5,415 bases of DNA from an uncultured Collinsella sp. (GTDB taxonomy: Bacteria > Actinomycetota > Coriobacteriia > Coriobacteriales > Coriobacteriaceae): the NCBI GenBank assembly GCA_900544725.1, contig UQWK01000082.1, forward strand, positions 1 through 5,415, written 5' to 3'. Shown here one piece after another: positions 1-5,415 of this stretch (position 1 is the first letter of the stretch; the number at the start of each line of letters is the position of its first letter). A program made the translations under genes and the position numbers. The notes below the pieces were generated by a model, which was not told where the DNA came from, did no database searches, and was given only the letters and a program-made list of their open reading frames with translations.

Positions 1-3000
1 ATGGTCGCCTCGGCCCGCGCACTGCTGCGCTGCGTGCCGCCGGTCGAGAGCCGCTATTGGGAGTCCACGACCTTTGCGGTGGGTGAGGAGATTCCCTTTG
101 ACGAGGTGCCGCAGCGTCTGGTGGGCATGGGCTACACCAATGCCGGCGCCGCCGACGCGCCCGGTCTGTTCCGCGTGCACGGCGATACCGTCGAGGTGTT
201 CCCCGCACAGGAAAAGGCGCCCGTGCGCATTGAGTTCTTCGGCGACGAGATCGATCGCATCCGCCGCATGGTGAGCTCGACGGGCCAGACCATCGGCAAC
301 GAGGACAGTATCGAGATCTTCCCCTGTCGCGAGCTCGCACTCACCGACGACGCCGTCCACAACATGCATGTGGCGCTCTATCGTGCCAGCCAGGACGACA
401 GCAAACTGGCGGCGCTGCTCGAGATGGTGGATGCGCGCATCGTCACGCCCGAGCTCGATCGCTCCTGCCGCGAGTTGGCGCTCACCGACGAGGCCGTCCA
501 CAACATGCACGTGGCGCTCTACCGCGCTAGCCAGGACGACAGCAAGCTGGCGGCACTGCTCGAGATGGTGGACGCGCGCATCGTCACGCCCGAGCTCGAC
601 CGCTTTTTGCCGGTGATGTACGGCCAGACCGTGAGCCCGCTGTCGCATGTGAGCGGCAAGGCGCTCGTGGTGCTGTCCGAGCCGCGCTCGCTGTTCGACG
701 ATTGCCTGCGCGCCTACGAGGATATCGAGGCGCGTGCCGGCGAGGCGGGGGTCGACCGTCTGGACGGCCTGTACGTGCGTGCCCAGCAACTCGACTTTGG
801 CTCCCAGCAGCGCCTGAACTATGTGAGCCTCATCCGTGCCGGCGGTGCGGTGACGGCCGAGCTCAAGATTGAGCAGCCGGCCATCGCGGGCTCGGACAAT
901 CGCTTTATGACGCGCATCCAGGAGGTTGTGGGCAAGCGCTATGCCTGCGTGTTTGCCATCCCCGACCGCGGCGCACGCGAGTCGATGGAGCTCACCTTTG
1001 GCGACGAGGGCATTACCTTTGAGGAATCGCTGACTGCGGCGCCCGAAAATGCCGGCGCCATCGGCGACCGCGTACGCGTGGCGGCGGCGGATTCTGCCGA
1101 TCGCGCCGCTCGCCAGGAGGCCCATGCCTCGATCCGCGACCGCAAGGCCGATGCGCTCAACGCCCGCTCTCTGGAGGCGGGCGCCGCCCAGGCTGCCGCC
1201 GGCGCTGCCGTGCCCACCATCTCGCGCGGACGCGTGACCTTTGTGGATGCTGCCCTGCCGCAGGGCGTGGTGGTGCCCGATGCCAATCTGGCCGTGTTCT
1301 CGATCGCCGACCTCAACGCCCGCATGGACGCCAACCGCGCGCGCAGCCGCCGCAAGGTGGACATTACGCAGATCACGTTCCCGTTTAAGCCGGGCGACTA
1401 CGTGGTGCACGCCACCCACGGCATCGCGCTCTTTAGCGAGATCGCGCGCCAGGAAGTGGGTGGCAAGGAGCGCGACTACTTTTTGCTGGAATATGCCGAC
1501 GGCGACAAACTCTACGTGCCGCTGGAGCAGGTTGACCGCATTACGCGCTACGTCGGTCCCGACGGCGATAAGCCGCGCCTGACCAGGCTCAACACCGCCG
1601 ACTGGACGCGTGCCACCAACAAGGCGCGCAAGAACGCCAAAAAGCTGGCATTTGACCTGGTCGACCTGTATACGCGCCGCTCGTCGATTACCGGTATCGC
1701 CTGTCCGCCCGATACGCCCGAGCAGATTGAGATGGAGGAGAGCTTCCCCTACGACGAGACACGCGACCAGCTGGAGGCTATCGCCGACATCAAGGCAGAC
1801 ATGGAGGCGCCCAAGCCCATGGACCGCCTGCTGTGCGGCGACGTGGGTTTCGGCAAGACCGAGGTCGCCCTGCGCGCGGCCTTTAAGTGCGTGGACTCCG
1901 GCCGCCAGGTCATGGTGCTCTGTCCCACGACCATTCTGGCCCAACAGCACTACGAGACATTCTTTGAGCGCTTTGCCCCGTTTGGCCTGGAGGTCGAGGT
2001 GCTCAGCCGCTTCCGCACCCCGGCGCAGCAAAAGCGCGCGCTCAAGGCGTTTGCCGAGGGCACGATTGATGTGCTCATCGGCACGCACCGTCTGCTTTCG
2101 GCCGACGTGAACCCCAAGAACCTGGGCATGGTGATCATCGACGAGGAGCAGCGCTTTGGTGTGCAGCACAAGGAGCAGCTCAAAAACCTGCGCGAGCAGA
2201 TTGACGTGCTCACGCTCTCGGCAACGCCTATTCCGCGAACCATGCAGATGGCCACGAGCGGCGTGCGCGATATGAGCCTGATCACCACGCCGCCGACCGG
2301 GCGTCGTCCCGTGATCGTGCACGTGGGGGAGTACGACCCCGACGTGGTGAGCGCGGCGATTCGCCTGGAGGTGGGCCGCGGCGGTCAGGTGTATTACGTG
2401 TCCAATCGCGTCAAGACCATCGACGACGCCGTGGCACGCGTGCACGAGGCCGCGCCCGAGGCGCGCGTGGGCGTGGCACACGGCAAGATGAGCCCGCGCG
2501 AGGTCGAGGACGTGATGATCGAGTTCGCGACCAAGAAGATCGACGTGCTCATCGCCACGACCATCGTGGAGAGCGGCATCGACAACGCAACGGCCAACAC
2601 GCTCATCATCGAGGACTCGCAGCGTCTGGGTCTGGCACAGCTCTACCAGCTCAAGGGCCGTGTGGGCCGCTCTGCCACGCAGGCCTACGCGTACTTTATG
2701 TTCCCGGGCGAGCTGCCGCTCACCGAGGAGGCAACGGCGCGCCTGACCGCGCTTTCCGAGTTCCAGGACCTGGGCAGCGGCATGCGTATCGCCATGCGCG
2801 ACCTGGAGATTCGCGGCGCCGGTTCGCTGATGGGCGCTGAGCAGCACGGCAACCTGTCGAGCGTGGGCTTTGACCTGTTTACGCAGATGTTGGGTCAGGC
2901 CGTGGCCGAGGCGCGCGGCGATGACGATGCCGGCGTGGAGTGGGCGCCGAGCAGCACGGCAACCTGTCGAGTGTGGGCTTTGACCTGTTTACGCAGATGC

Positions 3001-3378
3001 TGGGACAGGCCGTGGCCGAGGCGCGCGGCGACGACGATGCCGGCGTGGAGGCGGCGAGCGTGGGCATCAACCTGCCGGCCGACTACTTCTTGTCCGAGGA
3101 GTACATGCCGGCGGTGGACCAGCGCGTGCTCGTGTACCGCAAGCTCGCAGCGGCCGAGGACCTGGAGAGCATCGACGAGGTGCAGGAAGAGACCGAGGCC
3201 GCGCATGGCGAGCTGCCGTTGGCGGGGCTCAACCTGTTCAACCGCGCTCGCATCCGTATTCGCGGCGAGCGCCTGGGGCTCGAGAGCGTCACGCTCAGCG
3301 GTGGACGCATTACCTTCCTGGGGGTTGACGTTCCCAAGAAGGTGGCCTTTGAGCTTAAGACCCGCTATGGCGCGGTGA
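1..3378 (+). CDS. mfd: Transcription-repair coupling factor Mfd, 5'-partial, with in-frame duplication and C-terminal frameshift
   Basis: Mfd is a cytoplasmic ATP-dependent translocase that removes RNA polymerase stalled at DNA lesions and recruits UvrA for nucleotide excision repair. The frame opens in the UvrB-like N-terminal part: window residue 1 aligns with about residue 106 of E. coli Mfd, so the ATG at base 1 is probably internal. Visible in order: UvrB-like module (about 1-110), duplicated segment (109-201), an Ala-rich stretch (about 360-402), RNA polymerase-interacting domain (about 457-515, with KPGDYVVHATHG), Walker A GDVGFGKT (613-620), DEEQ box (714-717), SATPIPRT (from 740), ATTIVESGID (852-861), QLKGRVGRS (883-891), and an RGAGSLMG translocation-motif region (about 937-944). 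From residue 981 (base 2941) the frame is wrong: the last 145 residues are Trp/Arg/Cys-rich nonsense ending at a TGA. The correct C-terminus lies in the frame ending at 3533. Removing both extra copies gives 1093 continuous codons, which with the missing N-terminus fits a normal Mfd. Family identity is very secure; integrity of the gene is not. Confidence 0.95.
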   Translation: MVASARALLRCVPPVESRYWESTTFAVGEEIPFDEVPQRLVGMGYTNAGAADAPGLFRVHGDTVEVFPAQEKAPVRIEFFGDEIDRIRRMVSSTGQTIGNEDSIEIFPCRELALTDDAVHNMHVALYRASQDDSKLAALLEMVDARIVTPELDRSCRELALTDEAVHNMHVALYRASQDDSKLAALLEMVDARIVTPELDRFLPVMYGQTVSPLSHVSGKALVVLSEPRSLFDDCLRAYEDIEARAGEAGVDRLDGLYVRAQQLDFGSQQRLNYVSLIRAGGAVTAELKIEQPAIAGSDNRFMTRIQEVVGKRYACVFAIPDRGARESMELTFGDEGITFEESLTAAPENAGAIGDRVRVAAADSADRAARQEAHASIRDRKADALNARSLEAGAAQAAAGAAVPTISRGRVTFVDAALPQGVVVPDANLAVFSIADLNARMDANRARSRRKVDITQITFPFKPGDYVVHATHGIALFSEIARQEVGGKERDYFLLEYADGDKLYVPLEQVDRITRYVGPDGDKPRLTRLNTADWTRATNKARKNAKKLAFDLVDLYTRRSSITGIACPPDTPEQIEMEESFPYDETRDQLEAIADIKADMEAPKPMDRLLCGDVGFGKTEVALRAAFKCVDSGRQVMVLCPTTILAQQHYETFFERFAPFGLEVEVLSRFRTPAQQKRALKAFAEGTIDVLIGTHRLLSADVNPKNLGMVIIDEEQRFGVQHKEQLKNLREQIDVLTLSATPIPRTMQMATSGVRDMSLITTPPTGRRPVIVHVGEYDPDVVSAAIRLEVGRGGQVYYVSNRVKTIDDAVARVHEAAPEARVGVAHGKMSPREVEDVMIEFATKKIDVLIATTIVESGIDNATANTLIIEDSQRLGLAQLYQLKGRVGRSATQAYAYFMFPGELPLTEEATARLTALSEFQDLGSGMRIAMRDLEIRGAGSLMGAEQHGNLSSVGFDLFTQMLGQAVAEARGDDDAGVEWAPSSTATCRVWALTCLRRCWDRPWPRRAATTMPAWRRRAWASTCRPTTSCPRSTCRRWTSACSCTASSQRPRTWRASTRCRKRPRPRMASCRWRGSTCSTALASVFAASAWGSRASRSAVDALPSWGLTFPRRWPLSLRPAMAR
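325..462 (+). repeat. Tandem duplication A in mfd, copy 1
   Basis: First copy of a 138-bp homologous segment repeated with a 141-bp period inside mfd; it encodes residues 109-154, from Cys-Arg-Glu-Leu to Glu-Leu-Asp-Arg. Compared with copy 2 it differs at 13 of 138 bases in 12 codons; 11 codon changes are synonymous and one is Asp to Glu. Three junction bases (TCC, Ser155) separate the copies. By alignment with E. coli Mfd the segment falls just after the UvrA-binding D2 region, near the start of D1b. I know of no Mfd with a repeat here, so one copy is surplus. Confidence 0.95.
466..603 (+). repeat. Tandem duplication A in mfd, copy 2
   Basis: Second copy, residues 156-201, followed by the expected continuation FLPVMYGQ. 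Because 141 is divisible by three, the reading frame is kept and the protein gains 47 residues. The copy boundary lies near TGCCG, which also occurs just after copy 2 at 608-612, a short microhomology that could have guided either a recombination event or an assembly join. Confidence 0.95.
2831..2940 (+). repeat. Tandem duplication B in mfd, copy 1
   Basis: First copy of a 110-bp tandem repeat, in the correct frame, covering the stretch from MGAEQHGNLSS to DDDAGVE just after the helicase core. It matches copy 2 at 105 of 110 bases. The five differences (GCT/GCC, AGC/AGT, TTG/CTG, GGT/GGA, GAT/GAC) are all synonymous in the Mfd frame. The copies abut with no spacer. Confidence 0.96.
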
Positions 3379-3533
3379 ACTTTCCCAAGAGCCGCAAGCT
3401 GTCGGTGCCCTACAAGGCGGGCGCCGGCGCGGGCAGCGGCCTGGGTCGCGGCCTCGACGCCAACGACGGCACCGGCCCCGTGGCGGCCGCGCTCATGCTG
3501 CTGCAGCAGCTGGGTGCTAGCGACGACGACTAA
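2940..3533 (+). pseudogene. mfd: C-terminal part of Mfd, displaced from the main frame
   Basis: This frame carries the authentic end of Mfd, cut off from the main frame by the 110-bp duplication. It can nominally open at a GTG at 2940, but no Shine-Dalgarno sequence precedes it and the codon lies exactly on the duplication junction, so independent translation is unlikely. It begins with copy 2 of the duplicated segment (GAEQHGNLSSVGFDLF), then LPADYFLSEEYMPAVDQRVLVYRKL, the start of the C-terminal TRCF domain (D7), which in E. coli packs on D2 and masks the UvrA-binding surface. The tail is Gly/Ala-rich (about residues 160-178) and ends in Ser-Asp-Asp-Asp before TAA at 3531. It overlaps the main frame for 439 bp. 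It should be read as the last part of one gene running from before base 1 to 3533, not as a separate gene. Confidence 0.9.
2941..3050 (+). repeat. Tandem duplication B in mfd, copy 2 (frameshifting)
   Basis: Second copy, continuing directly into the authentic downstream Mfd sequence (AASVGINLPADYF). As 110 is not a multiple of three, the long frame reads this copy out of phase and ends at 3378. Deleting either copy restores the frame through to 3533. The copy is nevertheless intact in its native Mfd frame, as expected of an allele that was recently functional. Confidence 0.96.
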
Positions 3534-3554
3534 CGGGTCGACGCTGCAAACGCC

Positions 3555-3638
3555 CCATTTGGGCAATCTGACCCTCACTCGTCGGTCGCGTACGCAAGTA
3601 CGCTTCCCTCCTCCTTCGGGCCACCTTGCCACAAATGG
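3555..3638. repeat. Imperfect palindrome with internal hairpins (three-armed element)
   Basis: In the mfd to PAP2 spacer, CCATTTGGGCAA (3555-3566) is complementary to TTGCCACAAATGG (3626-3638), a 12-bp stem with one bulged A at 3631. Inside it, GACC (3570-3573) pairs with GGTC (3584-3587), and immediately next to that GCGTAC (3588-3593) pairs with GTACGC (3598-3603) around a GCAA loop, a GNRA-type tetraloop if transcribed on the + strand. A short CC-TTCG-GG (3613-3620) could form a weak third arm. Four T residues follow at 3643-3646, so it could help end mfd transcripts, but the layout is not a textbook terminator. The compact, self-complementary form outside genes resembles dispersed palindromic repeats; copy number cannot be judged from this window. 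Confidence 0.6.
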
Positions 3639-3659
3639 AACGTTTTCGCTTACTTATGC

Positions 3660-3720
3660 TCAACCTGTAAGGGTATTTACGGGACAAAGCCATCTTCGTC
3701 TCACCCACATTGCAGGTTGA
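3660..3720 (+). other. Long imperfect hairpin upstream of the PAP2 gene
   Basis: TCAACCTGTAA (3660-3670) is complementary to TTGCAGGTTGA (3710-3720) over 11 positions, ten Watson-Crick and one G-T. Across a three-base bulge, GGGT (3671-3674) can extend it by pairing with ACCC (3703-3706), leaving a 28-nt loop. It ends 28 bases before the phosphatase start codon, so it could sit in that gene's 5' leader, or be an operator or the boundary of an inserted element. There is no T-run after it, so an intrinsic terminator is unlikely. Function is not assigned. Confidence 0.45.
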
Positions 3721-3738
3721 CTGCCCTTCGCCCGACCG

Positions 3739-3744
3739 AAAGGA
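3739..3744 (+). promoter_or_regulatory. Ribosome binding site deciding the PAP2 start
   Basis: AAAGGA lies 4 bases before the ATG at 3749, a short but workable spacing. The frame is open further upstream to a TTG at 3710, but that codon has no Shine-Dalgarno sequence, lies inside the hairpin arm, and would add 13 charged residues in front of a membrane protein. The ATG is therefore preferred. Confidence 0.75.
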
Positions 3745-3748
3745 AAGC

Positions 3749-4612
3749 ATGTTCGGATACATCTATAAGAAAGATGTCGCCATTATCGCGGTTGTCCTGT
3801 GCCTTTGTCTGGGCGTGGGCAGCTTCTTTGATTATCAAATCTCGAGTGCGCTGTTCAACATCGGCAGCATGTACGGTCGCTTTGTCGAGGCGGCCGGCGA
3901 GCTGCCGTTTGAGCTGACGGCGAGCATCGCGGGCGTTATGCTCGTGCGCTCGGCCCGCCCCGATTCCAAGGCGAGCAAGTGGCTCGCTGCGCTGGGCGTT
4001 TTGATCAACGTGGGTCTGGTCGGCTACGAGATTATCGGATCGCTGCGCGTCGGCGGCAAGCTTATTGCGTTTCAGCTGGTTCTGACGTTTGCGTTGGTCA
4101 TCGCAGCCAACTTCATCGCCTACTGCCTCACGCGCACGACCGAGCCCGACGAGCTTACGCGCTGGGCGTTGATGGTGCTGGCCGTGTGGGTCGCTCAGGC
4201 CATCATCCTCAACGTCATTGTTAAGCCGTTATGGTCGCGCCCGCGCATGCGCGTGATCGAGGTCACGCCGGGGCTCAATTTTCAGCCGTGGTGGGTGATC
4301 GGCAACCCCGACAAGTGGACCTATATCGCCGCCGGCGTGATTAAGGACGGGTTCAAGTCGTTTGCGAGCGGACACACGGCGCATGCGGCGATCGGCCTTA
4401 TGCTCGCCGGGCTTCCCGCGGCAGCCTTTAAGGAAAAACCTTCGCGTCGCCGCGTGATCTTTTGGGCGGCGGTTGTTGTTGCAGCGTTCGTCGCCTTTGG
4501 GCGCATCGTGATCGGCGCACACTTTTTGAGTGACGTGAGCTGCGGCTTTGCCCTGGTGCTGGCGCTCGAATGCCTTGCCGCGCGCATTGCCTATCCGCAC
4601 GGCGTACAATAA
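3749..4612 (+). CDS. PAP2-family membrane phosphatase
   Basis: A 287-residue polytopic membrane protein of the type 2 phosphatidic acid phosphatase superfamily, which hydrolyses phosphate esters of lipids or isoprenoid carriers by way of a phospho-histidine intermediate. Hydrophobic spans are seen at about residues 10-28, 53-67, 78-98, 106-126, 137-158, 211-226, 236-251 and 257-279. The family's three motifs are near the C-terminus: KPLWSRPRMR (Lys159, Arg164, Arg166), FASGHTAHA (Ser207, Gly208, His209) and GRIVIGAHFLSD (Arg252, His258, Asp262). The Arg, both His and the Asp expected for catalysis are all present. Deviations from the classical form are Lys-x4-Arg-Pro instead of Lys-x6-Arg-Pro, ASGH for PSGH and Gly-Arg for Ser-Arg; this resembles the subgroup with W-G/S-R-x-R-x-R motifs. 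Likely substrates are phosphatidic acid, phosphatidylglycerol phosphate or undecaprenyl diphosphate, which the sequence cannot separate. There is no clear signal peptide beyond the first membrane span. The next gene starts 45 bp downstream. Confidence 0.9.
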   Translation: MFGYIYKKDVAIIAVVLCLCLGVGSFFDYQISSALFNIGSMYGRFVEAAGELPFELTASIAGVMLVRSARPDSKASKWLAALGVLINVGLVGYEIIGSLRVGGKLIAFQLVLTFALVIAANFIAYCLTRTTEPDELTRWALMVLAVWVAQAIILNVIVKPLWSRPRMRVIEVTPGLNFQPWWVIGNPDKWTYIAAGVIKDGFKSFASGHTAHAAIGLMLAGLPAAAFKEKPSRRRVIFWAAVVVAAFVAFGRIVIGAHFLSDVSCGFALVLALECLAARIAYPHGVQ

Positions 4613-4645
4613 CCCCGTTTGAATCATCTGGCCGAAACCCGGTAA

Positions 4646-4652
4646 GAGAGGA
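4646..4652 (+). promoter_or_regulatory. Ribosome binding site of the aldolase gene
   Basis: GAGAGGA lies five bases before the ATG at 4658, a strong purine-rich Shine-Dalgarno sequence at good spacing. It supports 4658 as the start, matching the usual N-terminus of the family (a short leader, then NDYSHGAHP). Confidence 0.8.
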
Positions 4653-4657
4653 TTGCC

Positions 4658-5415
4658 ATGCTCGCGTTCAACAACGATTATTCCCACGGCGCACACCCGG
4701 CGGTGCTGCAGGCGCTCGTCGATACCAACATGGAGCCGCAGCCCGGCTACGGTACCGACGCGCACACCGAGCATGCCAAGCAGCTCATCCGTGAGGCTTG
4801 CCAAGCACCGGATGCCGATGTGTTCTTGCTGGTGGGTGGTACGCAGGCCAACGCCACGGTGATCGATATGCTGCTCGCTCCGTACCAGGGTGTTGTTGCC
4901 GCCGAGACCGGCCACGTCGCCTGCCACGAGGCGGGCGCCATCGAGTTTGGCGGCCACAAGGTGCTCACCATTCCCGGCTACGAGGGCAAGATTCATGCCG
5001 AGGATCTCGAGAACTATATCCAGGTGTTCTACGAAAACGAGAGCTACGAGCACACGGTGTTCCCGGGTGCCGTGTACGTGAGCCTGTCGACTGAGTACGG
5101 CACGCTGTATTCCAAGGCCGAGCTCGCGGCGATTCACGCGGTGTGCCAGAAGCGCGAGATTCCGCTGTTTGTGGATGGTGCCCGCCTGGCTTATGCGCTG
5201 GCGGCCGATGAGTGCGACATTACCCTGCCCGAGCTGGCGCAGCTGTGCGACGTCTTCTATATCGGCGGCACCAAGTGCGGTGCTCTGTGCGGCGAGGCCG
5301 TGGTGTTCTGCGGCATGCATGCTCCGGCGCATCCCATTCCGCGCATTAAGCAGCACGGTGCGCTGCTGGCCAAGGGCCGCCTGACGGGCGTGCAGTTTGA
5401 GGCGCTCTTTACCGA
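4658..5415 (+). CDS. Low-specificity L-threonine aldolase / beta-eliminating lyase family, 3'-partial
   Basis: The first 252 residues of a cytoplasmic fold-type I PLP enzyme of the threonine aldolase family (usually about 340 residues), cut by the window edge. Such enzymes cleave L-threonine or L-allo-threonine to glycine and acetaldehyde. Landmarks: NDYSHGAHP (6-14), PGYGTDAHTEHA (29-40), the cofactor-binding GGTQAN (60-65), ETGHVACHEAGAIE (83-96) with His86 placed to stack on the PLP ring, STEYGTLYS (144-152), DGARL (173-177) whose Asp should contact the pyridine nitrogen, and YIGGTKCGALCGEAVV (201-216) in which Lys206 is the expected Schiff-base lysine. IKQHGALLAKGR (230-241) is also typical. 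The visible part is undamaged and Cys-rich near the active site (Cys197, 207, 211, 218). It may share a transcript with the phosphatase 45 bp upstream, with no evident functional link. The family includes related lyases, so exact substrate is inferred; I withhold ltaE as a firm symbol. Confidence 0.9.
   Translation, partial: MLAFNNDYSHGAHPAVLQALVDTNMEPQPGYGTDAHTEHAKQLIREACQAPDADVFLLVGGTQANATVIDMLLAPYQGVVAAETGHVACHEAGAIEFGGHKVLTIPGYEGKIHAEDLENYIQVFYENESYEHTVFPGAVYVSLSTEYGTLYSKAELAAIHAVCQKREIPLFVDGARLAYALAADECDITLPELAQLCDVFYIGGTKCGALCGEAVVFCGMHAPAHPIPRIKQHGALLAKGRLTGVQFEALFT

Noticed and set aside
325..603. CRISPR-like or minisatellite repeat
   Set aside because: There are only two long coding copies with no spacer series; the pattern is a tandem coding duplication.
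2931..2950. Programmed ribosomal frameshift as a way to join the two mfd frames
   Set aside because: There is no slippery heptamer at the junction, and the tandem 110-bp copy fully explains the frame change.
2895..3632. 245-codon minus-strand open frame over the end of mfd
   Set aside because: It is antisense to the conserved Mfd C-terminus, carries the duplicated segment as noise, and has no recognisable domain.
3626..3660. TTGCCA (3626-3631) with TATGCT (3655-3660) as a promoter for the PAP2 gene
   Set aside because: The spacing is 23 bp, too long for a normal sigma-70-type promoter, and the first hexamer is part of the inverted-repeat stem.
3517..3762. 81-codon minus-strand open frame across the mfd to PAP2 spacer
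   Set aside because: It runs through both inverted-repeat structures and is Arg-rich and low in complexity. It is better explained as translation of a structured or repeated element than as a gene.
4605..4610. TACAAT as a -10 box for the aldolase gene
   Set aside because: No -35 hexamer lies at 16-18 bp spacing; the TTGCC matches upstream fall 12 or 24 bp away. The hexamer overlaps the PAP2 stop codon and may be chance.
4229..5356. 375-codon open frame on the minus strand across the PAP2 and aldolase genes
   Set aside because: It overlies two well-supported + strand genes, has no family-like motif, and is a common by-product of strong G/C third-position bias.

Overview
The window is high-GC, densely coding bacterial DNA with all recognisable genes on the + strand. 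The proteins and the strong G/C third-position bias suggest a gut actinobacterium of the Coriobacteriia, most like Collinsella. That is inference from protein style and composition; no search was possible.

Layout: (1) 1-3533 holds mfd, the transcription-repair coupling factor. Its first ~105 residues (by comparison with E. coli Mfd) lie upstream of the window. The gene carries two internal tandem duplications. One of 141 bp (325-462 repeated at 466-603) is in frame and adds 47 residues. One of 110 bp (2831-2940 repeated at 2941-3050) shifts the frame, so the long frame ends at 3378 with 145 nonsense residues while the true C-terminus continues in another frame to 3533. In both duplications the copies differ almost only at synonymous sites, so each pair looks like two alleles of one segment from related strains joined end to end. 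A mixed-strain assembly artefact is the leading explanation; a real mosaic allele is possible. (2) 3534-3748 is a 215-bp spacer with no credible gene, holding two strong inverted-repeat structures: a three-armed element (3555-3638) and a long imperfect hairpin (3660-3720). (3) 3749-4612 encodes a 287-residue membrane phosphatase of the PAP2 family. (4) 4658-5415 encodes the first 252 residues of a PLP-dependent low-specificity L-threonine aldolase-type enzyme, cut by the window edge.

The three genes do not form an obvious pathway: DNA repair coupled to stalled RNA polymerase, lipid-phosphate hydrolysis, and threonine/glycine metabolism. The phosphatase and aldolase are 45 bp apart and may be co-transcribed; the structured spacer separates them from mfd. 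I see no undescribed multi-gene system. The points worth checking are the allele-like duplications in mfd and the structured spacer.
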